Part shown: piece after piece, positions 56,906 through 64,000 of the stretch
Position numbering within the stretch: the first letter of the stretch is position 1
Layout of the letters: the number at the start of each line of letters is the position of its first letter
Source of the DNA: CAVRRZ01 sp963723745
GTDB lineage: Bacteria > Actinomycetota > Actinomycetes > Mycobacteriales > Geodermatophilaceae
Direction of reading: 5' to 3'
Assembly (NCBI GenBank): GCA_963723745.1
Contig: CAVRRZ010000001.1
Location: 806,001-870,000 of the forward strand
Length of the DNA: 64,000 nt
Program-made: the position numbers and the translations under genes
Notes under the pieces: generated by a model
Told to the model about the DNA's origin: nothing
Database searches by the model: none
What the model saw: only the letters and a program-made list of their open reading frames with translations

Positions 56906-57826
56906 TCAGCGCTCGGTGCGCGGCCCGATCCACAACGCGCCGCCGGCTGCCAGCAGGGCCGCCGTCACCAGGAACCCGGGGTCGCTCGCCACGATCGGCA
57001 GGATCACCAGCAGCCAGAAGATCGCCAGGCCCAGGACCCCGGCGCCGGCCACGCGGGTCGCCAGCGGGGCCGACACCCGGCTCCCTGCCAGCACGCGGGC
57101 GGCGAGGGCCAGCAGCACCAGCAGGGTGGCCGCCGTCGCGAAGACCGACCAGAGCGTCACGGCGGACCACAGCTCGGCGGTGCCATGGAGCAGCCCGAAC
57201 TGCAGCAGCAGCACCGCGAGGGCGGCCAGCCCGATCCCGGCCAGGGCCCTGCGGTCGCGCACGGCGCCGGCGCGGGCGGAGAGCCCTCGGGTCCGCTCGG
57301 GCTTCGGGGGCGCCGTCGTCCCCACCCCGGGCAGGCCCGGCACGAAGTCAACCGGCCCGGTGGGGGCGAGGCCGTCGGTCGCCGGCCGGGTGGGCGGGGC
57401 GGGGTCGTCGGCCAGCGTGTCGGGCCAGGCCGGCGGTACGGAGGCGGGCGGGGGCACGGAGGCCGGCGGGGGCGTGGCAGCCGGCTGACTGCCCGTCGCG
57501 GGTTGCAGCGGATGGACCGGCGGGGGGGTGGCCCCCGCGGCGACCGGCTGCGGCGGACGCTGGCCGGGCGCGGGCGGTCGGGCCGGGCGGACGGCGGCGC
57601 CGCTGCCCGTCCGGGGCGCGTCTCCGGGTGCGGGCGGCGGTGCCGGCGCGGGCGTGCCCGTCGGAGGCGCCACCGGCGCCGGCGGGACGACGGGTGCGGG
57701 GGTCACCGGCTCCGCCGGGCGGTCGGCCGCCCGTTCCGAGGCGGGGACGACGGGGATCTCCTGCGTCGAGGGGGTGGCCGGGCTCGGGGGAGCCGCGGTG
57801 GTGCGGGGGTCCGAGGGAGAGGTCAT
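56906..57826 (-). CDS. Pro/Ala-rich membrane protein
   Basis: 306 residues. Residues 1-190 are Pro/Ala/Thr-rich and disordered. Four membrane helices follow (about 195-215, 222-245, 258-280, 283-300). No family recognised beyond this layout. The end converges on the kinase gene 151 bp away. Confidence 0.75.
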   Translation of the reverse strand: MTSPSDPRTTAAPPSPATPSTQEIPVVPASERAADRPAEPVTPAPVVPPAPVAPPTGTPAPAPPPAPGDAPRTGSGAAVRPARPPAPGQRPPQPVAAGATPPPVHPLQPATGSQPAATPPPASVPPPASVPPAWPDTLADDPAPPTRPATDGLAPTGPVDFVPGLPGVGTTAPPKPERTRGLSARAGAVRDRRALAGIGLAALAVLLLQFGLLHGTAELWSAVTLWSVFATAATLLVLLALAARVLAGSRVSAPLATRVAGAGVLGLAIFWLLVILPIVASDPGFLVTAALLAAGGALWIGPRTER

Positions 57827-58022
57827 GAACGTCCTTCTTCCGGTCCGGCGCGGAGGTTTCCTCGCACGGTAGCTGCGGGCCGTGGCCGGTCCGGGGAGGC
57901 AGCCGGGCGGGTCCTCCGTCGCGCTGTGCCGGCGGGCGCGACGACCGCACCCGGCAGGCCACCGGCTGGACGCGGACCTGTGCGGTCGAGCGGACCGCCC
58001 GGCCGGCTCCTAGGGTCCAGGC

Positions 58023-59309
58023 GTGGGAGCGCGCGCCGGGATCGTCGTGACCGGTACCGAGGTGCTGACCGGCCGGGTCACCGACCGCAACGGGCCCTGG
58101 CTGGCCGAGGCGTTGCGCCGGCACGGCGTGGACGTCGGCCACGTGGTCGTCGTCGGCGACCGGCCGGCCGACCTGGTCGCCGCGCTGGACTTCCTCGGCT
58201 CGACCGGTTCCGTCGACCTGGTGATCACCACCGGCGGCCTGGGCCCCACCGCCGACGACCTGACCGCCGCGCTGGTGGGCGACTGGCAGGGCCGTCCCTC
58301 CTCGGTCGACGCCGGACTGGAGCGGCGGATCGCCGAGCGGGTGGCCACCCTGTCGGCCCGGCGCGGCTGGCGGGCCGATCCGGCGGCCACCGCGGCCGGC
58401 GTCCGCAAGCAGGCGCAGGTGCCCGCAGGGGCGGGTGTGCTGGAGCCCGTGGGCACGGCTCCGGGGCTGGTCGTGCCGCCGGCGGAGGGCCGCTCCGGGC
58501 CGCCGGTCCTGGTGCTGCCCGGCCCGCCGGCCGAGCTGCGGGGCATGTGGCCGGCAGCGCTGGCGCATCCCGTCGTCCGGACGGCGCTGGCGCGGCGCAC
58601 GGACGTGCGGCAGGAGACCGTGCGGATGTGGGGCACGCTCGAGTCGCAGCTCGCCGCCGTCCTCCGCGAGCACGAGGACCGGCTGACCGGTCTGGAGGTC
58701 ACCACCTGCCTGCGCGAGGGCGAGCTCGAGGTGGTCACCCGCTTCGATCCCGCGGCCCAGCCCGCCTACGACGCGCTCGTCGGCGTGCTGCAGCGCCGCT
58801 TCGCCGACACCGTCTTCTCCCTGGGCCCGTCGCTCGACGACCTCGTGGCCGAGGCGCTGCTGGAGCAGGGGCGGACGGTCGCCACCGCGGAGTCCTGCAC
58901 CGGGGGGCTCCTGGCCGCGCGGTTGACGGCACGGCCGGGGTCGTCGGCGTACGTGCTCGGGGGTGTGGCGGCCTACGCGAACTCGGCCAAGGAGCGGCTG
59001 CTGGGCGTCGATCCGCAGCTGCTGGCCACCGTGGGCGCGGTGAGCCCCGAGGTCGCCGTGGCACTGGCCCAGGGCGCGCGGGCGCGCTTCGGCGCCGACC
59101 TCGGCGTCGGCATCACCGGCGTCGCCGGGCCCGGCGGTGGCACCCCGGACAAGCCCGTCGGCACCGTGCATCTGTGCGTGGCGGGGTCCGACGGTGTCGA
59201 CGTCCGCCACCTGGCGCTGCCGGGGTCACGGGCAGCGGTCCGGGAACGGTCCGTCACGATGGCGCTGCACGTGCTGCGCGCGCTCCTGCTCGGTGGGCCA
59301 CCGGCCTGA
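58023..59309 (+). CDS. cinA: CinA-family protein (competence/damage-inducible, NMN deamidase domain)
   Basis: 428 residues. The N-terminal molybdopterin-binding-like (COG1058) domain (GIVVTGTEVLTGRVTDRNG, VITTGGLGPTADDLT) is followed by the C-terminal CinA domain (TAESCTGGLLAARLT, GVGITGVAGPGGGTPDKPVG). The C-terminal domain deamidates nicotinamide mononucleotide in characterised members. GTG 58023. Confidence 0.93.
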   Translation: MGARAGIVVTGTEVLTGRVTDRNGPWLAEALRRHGVDVGHVVVVGDRPADLVAALDFLGSTGSVDLVITTGGLGPTADDLTAALVGDWQGRPSSVDAGLERRIAERVATLSARRGWRADPAATAAGVRKQAQVPAGAGVLEPVGTAPGLVVPPAEGRSGPPVLVLPGPPAELRGMWPAALAHPVVRTALARRTDVRQETVRMWGTLESQLAAVLREHEDRLTGLEVTTCLREGELEVVTRFDPAAQPAYDALVGVLQRRFADTVFSLGPSLDDLVAEALLEQGRTVATAESCTGGLLAARLTARPGSSAYVLGGVAAYANSAKERLLGVDPQLLATVGAVSPEVAVALAQGARARFGADLGVGITGVAGPGGGTPDKPVGTVHLCVAGSDGVDVRHLALPGSRAAVRERSVTMALHVLRALLLGGPPA

Positions 59310-59318
59310 GCCGGCGGA

Positions 59319-59477
59319 TCAGGGCTGGACCGTCACCTGTGTGAACGGCAGCAGCGGCTCGATCTGCGGGAAGAGGACGAACAGCAGCAGCGCACCGACC
59401 GCGAGCACCAGCACCAGGGCGCCCAACGCCTTGGCCGGGGTGCCACCGGGCAGGCGACGCCAGATCCAGGTGTACAT
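59319..59477 (-). CDS. 52-residue membrane micro-protein beside the sortase
   Basis: MYTWIWRRLPGG at the N-terminus, one helix (residues 18-36, Ala/Leu/Val) and a C-terminal FPQIEPLLPFTQVTVQP. It is 24 bp downstream of the class E sortase and on the same strand. Similar tiny proteins with a W-x-W start and a PLLP end accompany class E sortase genes in actinomycetes (from memory, unverified). GGAGG lies 12 nt upstream. Function unknown. Confidence 0.75.
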   Translation of the reverse strand: MYTWIWRRLPGGTPAKALGALVLVLAVGALLLFVLFPQIEPLLPFTQVTVQP

Positions 59478-59501
59478 GTCGAGAGGCGTCCTCCGTTCGT
59501 C

Positions 59502-60395
59502 TCAGCCGCCCAGCGCGGGCGGGCCGTCGGGTGCGGTGGTCTTCGCGACCGGGTCGCCGTCCAGCCGGGCGTGGACGACCAGCCGCTGCTGGGCGGAGTA
59601 CTTCGGATGGCAGGTGGTCAGCGTCAGGTAGGCGCCGCCGGCCGGCCCGGACGCCGGACCTCCCGGCGTCGGTGAGATGACGTCGACGTCTGTGGGCCGG
59701 ACGATGCGCTGTCCGGGGATGCCGCTGGCGTCCCCGGTGAAGCTGCCCGTCGCAGGGTCCCCGAGGACCCGGTAGACGAACCAGTGGCCCGCCGTCTCGA
59801 TCACGATCGGGTCGCCGGGCCGCAGCCGGTCCAGGTCCAGGAAGGGAGCGCCGTTGCCGACGCGGTGCCCCGCCAGGGCCACGTTGCCCTGCTCCCCGGG
59901 CATCGCCGTGTCCAGGTAGTGCCCCGGCCCCTGGGCCAGCTGGGTCTCGGCGGTGCCCTCGACGACGACCCGGGACCAGTCGGCGCCGAGCCGGGGGATG
60001 TGCACGATCGCGAACGGGTCGCCCACGTCCACCCTGATCGGGCCCGGGGCGACCGGTGCGTCCGGAGCCTCGTCAGCCTCGGCAGCCTCGGCAGGCTCGT
60101 CGACCTCCCCGGAGGGCGCCGGAGGCAGGTCTGCCTCCGGCGCCGCCACCGTCGGAGCGTCCGCCCACTGCTGCTGGAGGTCCTCGCTCAGCTCCTGCTG
60201 GTGCTGCGCGGCGACCAGGTCGGTCATCCACAGCTGGTAGCCGACGAACAGCAGGGCCACCAGCCCGAACGTGATCAGCGTCTGGCCGATGCCCCGGGCC
60301 ACCGTCCGCAGCGGGTCGCGCCGCGGGCGGGAGGACGGGTCCTCGCGCTTCCGGGTGGGACCCGGATGTCGATCGAGGTGGAGTGTGCTGCTCAC
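59502..60395 (-). CDS. Class E sortase
   Basis: 297 residues. A cytoplasmic basic N-terminus and membrane helix (about 36-56) precede an acidic linker and the sortase barrel (about 125-285). Catalytic residues: His in LAGHRVG, Cys in LTLTTCHPKYSAQQR, and Arg in the same motif. Class E enzymes cut at LAxTG. A protein ending with LAYTG is encoded 2.8 kb upstream on the same strand. The GTG start is at 60395. In many actinomycetes this gene sits beside DUF881 and pknB; here it does not. Confidence 0.93.
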   Translation of the reverse strand: MSSTLHLDRHPGPTRKREDPSSRPRRDPLRTVARGIGQTLITFGLVALLFVGYQLWMTDLVAAQHQQELSEDLQQQWADAPTVAAPEADLPPAPSGEVDEPAEAAEADEAPDAPVAPGPIRVDVGDPFAIVHIPRLGADWSRVVVEGTAETQLAQGPGHYLDTAMPGEQGNVALAGHRVGNGAPFLDLDRLRPGDPIVIETAGHWFVYRVLGDPATGSFTGDASGIPGQRIVRPTDVDVISPTPGGPASGPAGGAYLTLTTCHPKYSAQQRLVVHARLDGDPVAKTTAPDGPPALGG

Positions 60396-60434
60396 CGGCC
60401 GACCCCTGTCTCTGCTCCGTGCGCGTCGCCTGGA

Positions 60435-60473
60435 GGACGTCGCCTGCCGGGGGTGGCCCGGCAGGCGACGTCC
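60435..60473 (-). terminator. 17-bp perfect stem after the repeat-protein gene
   Basis: GGACGTCGCCTGCCGGG (60435-60451) pairs perfectly with 60457-60473; loop GGTGG. It lies 66 bp past the repeat-protein stop and 40 bp before the sortase start, separating the two transcripts at least partly. Confidence 0.85.
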
Positions 60474-60538
60474 GGGTGGTGCCGGCCCGCCGCCCCAGGT
60501 GTCATGGACGGCGGACCGGGGCCCGCGGACCGAATCCG

Positions 60539-63073
<2,535 letters not shown>

Positions 63074-63173
63074 CTGTCGTTTCCCTTGCTGGAGTCGTGC
63101 GCCGTCGAGCCATGCCGAGGAGAGACGGCGCACCGGATGGATGGATCGGAGGGGCGGATCGGGGTGGGGACCG

Positions 63174-64000
63174 TCACTCGGTCGTCGTCTCCCGACGACG
63201 GGCCGCGAGGGTGAGGAACAGGCCGGCGCCGAGGGCGATGAGGCCCGCGGTCAGCGGCGTGGAGACCTCGGCCCCGGTGTAGGCGAGCTCTGCGACCGGC
63301 TGCTCGGAGCTGAGCACCGGGGGTGCGGACGTCGTCGGCGCGACGACCGGCGTGACCACCGGCTTCACGACCGGCTTGACGACCGGCTTGACGACCGGCT
63401 TGACGACCGGCTTGGCCTCGGGGCAGTCCCCGTCCTTCTTGCCGTCGTCGTCCTTCTTGCCGTCGTCCTTCTTGCCGTCGTCCTTCTTGCCGTCGTCCTT
63501 CTTGCCGTCGTCCTTGTCCCAGTTGCCGCTGTTCCCGACGACGGGGTTGTTGCTGTTGGTGACGTCGCCGCTGCCGGCGGTCGCGGTGCTGGTGGCGTTG
63601 CCGGTGATGATCGTCACCGTGCAGTAGTTGTCGCCGTACTCCGTGTAGCACCAGACGTAACCGGTGTTGTTGCCGGTGTTCGCCGAGGAGTTCGCGGTGT
63701 TGCCGCCGGTGTTGATGGCGCCCGTCGACACGGTGTTCGTCGTGGTGTTGGTGGCGGTGGTGGTGTTGGTGTTCTCGCTCTTGGCCTCGGCCTCGCCGCT
63801 CCCCTTGCCCTTGCCGCTCCCGCTGGAGGAGGCAGTGGTGGTGGAGTCGATCGTGCCGGTGGCGGTGGCGCCGCCGGTGTCGCCGTTGCCGACTACGGGG
63901 TTGTTCGAGCCGTCGACGTCGCCGCTGCCCGCAGTGGCTTCGCTGGTGGCGTCGCCGGTCCGGATCACGACGTCGGCGTGGTTGTCGCCGCCGCCCCCCT
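63174..64000 (-). CDS. Cell-wall-anchored repeat protein with LAYTG signal (5' part outside window)
   Basis: At least 275 residues; the frame remains open at the window end. The visible N-terminal part repeats the family units (VVIRTGDATSEATAGSGDV, NNPVVGNG, EAKSENTNTTTATNT, TGAINTGGNTAN). A short segment with two Cys (VWCYTEYGDNYCTV) follows, then KKDDG repeats, KPVV repeats and a spacer. The end is LAYTG (63273-63287), a hydrophobic helix and RRRETTTE, a complete sorting signal. Substrate for the class E sortase at 59502, by context. Confidence 0.88.
   Translation of the reverse strand, partial: GGGGDNHADVVIRTGDATSEATAGSGDVDGSNNPVVGNGDTGGATATGTIDSTTTASSSGSGKGKGSGEAEAKSENTNTTTATNTTTNTVSTGAINTGGNTANSSANTGNNTGYVWCYTEYGDNYCTVTIITGNATSTATAGSGDVTNSNNPVVGNSGNWDKDDGKKDDGKKDDGKKDDGKKDDDGKKDGDCPEAKPVVKPVVKPVVKPVVKPVVTPVVAPTTSAPPVLSSEQPVAELAYTGAEVSTPLTAGLIALGAGLFLTLAARRRETTTE
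63348..63515. repeat. KPVV and KKDDG coding repeats
   Basis: Six consecutive 12-bp units (63348-63413) encode KPVV or TPVV. Five or so 15-bp units (about 63436-63515) encode KKDDG. They form a stiff, charged spacer before the sorting signal, as in wall-spanning stalks. Confidence 0.85.

Overview
The window is high-GC (roughly 72-75%) chromosomal DNA of an actinomycete. The evidence is the order dnaA-dnaN-gnd-recF-DUF721-gyrB-gyrA-DUF3566-tRNA-Ile-DLW39-tRNA-Ala, the ppiA/rhomboid/crgA block, the fhaA-fhaB-pstP-rodA-pbpA-pknA-pknB block, frequent GTG starts and 4-bp stop/start overlaps. Protein style suggests Geodermatophilaceae or a near relative (inference, moderate confidence).

Region by region. 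1-16.9 kb is the replication-origin neighbourhood: the 3' part of dnaA, a candidate oriC with DnaA boxes, dnaN, gnd, recF, a DciA-like gene, an uncharacterised gene behind a short repeat-coded leader ORF, an ABC exporter, an SDR/DUF2867 protein on the minus strand, an APC permease, gyrB and gyrA. 17-23.7 kb has a DUF3566 membrane protein, tRNA-Ile and tRNA-Ala flanking a DLW-39 micro-protein, a secreted PGRP amidase, cyclophilin, a zinc-ribbon rhomboid protease, an intergenic cluster of DnaA-box-like sites, crgA, a DUF881 protein and a glutamine amidotransferase. 24.1-33.7 kb (minus strand) is the cell-shape and cell-wall signalling operon fhaA to pknB, followed by tRNA-Leu. 34-42.7 kb holds metabolic and accessory genes (DUF1707, PPOX, acyl-CoA dehydrogenase, aldose epimerase, MOSC, S4, RNB nuclease, aminotransferase plus omega-amidase-like hydrolase).

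42.8-47.2 kb is a tightly packed five-gene operon: TasA-like secreted protein, SipW-type signal peptidase, GGDEF diguanylate cyclase, DNRLRE-domain protein, second TasA-like protein. It looks like a self-contained surface-matrix module tied to c-di-GMP. 47.2-59.3 kb is mixed: PRC-barrel/DUF2382 stress protein, CYTH-CHAD protein, metallophosphoesterase, TetR and GntR regulators, SRPBCC, GlsB-type protein, enoyl-CoA hydratase, a pknA-like PASTA kinase paralogue, cinA. 59.3-64 kb (minus strand) is a second surface module: a class E sortase, a 52-residue membrane protein, an 844-residue secreted repeat protein, and the 3' part of a related repeat protein ending in an LAYTG sorting signal. The last is the natural substrate for the neighbouring sortase.

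A quality warning: eleven genes, several of them essential (rodA, pbpA, pknA, pknB), carry about 30 single-base frameshifts, nearly all insertions, concentrated at 22.4-33.6, 38.5-39.9 and 50.6-51.0 kb. Reading across frames restores complete, well-conserved proteins, so these are most likely assembly errors. These genes are annotated as intact spans with the breaks noted.
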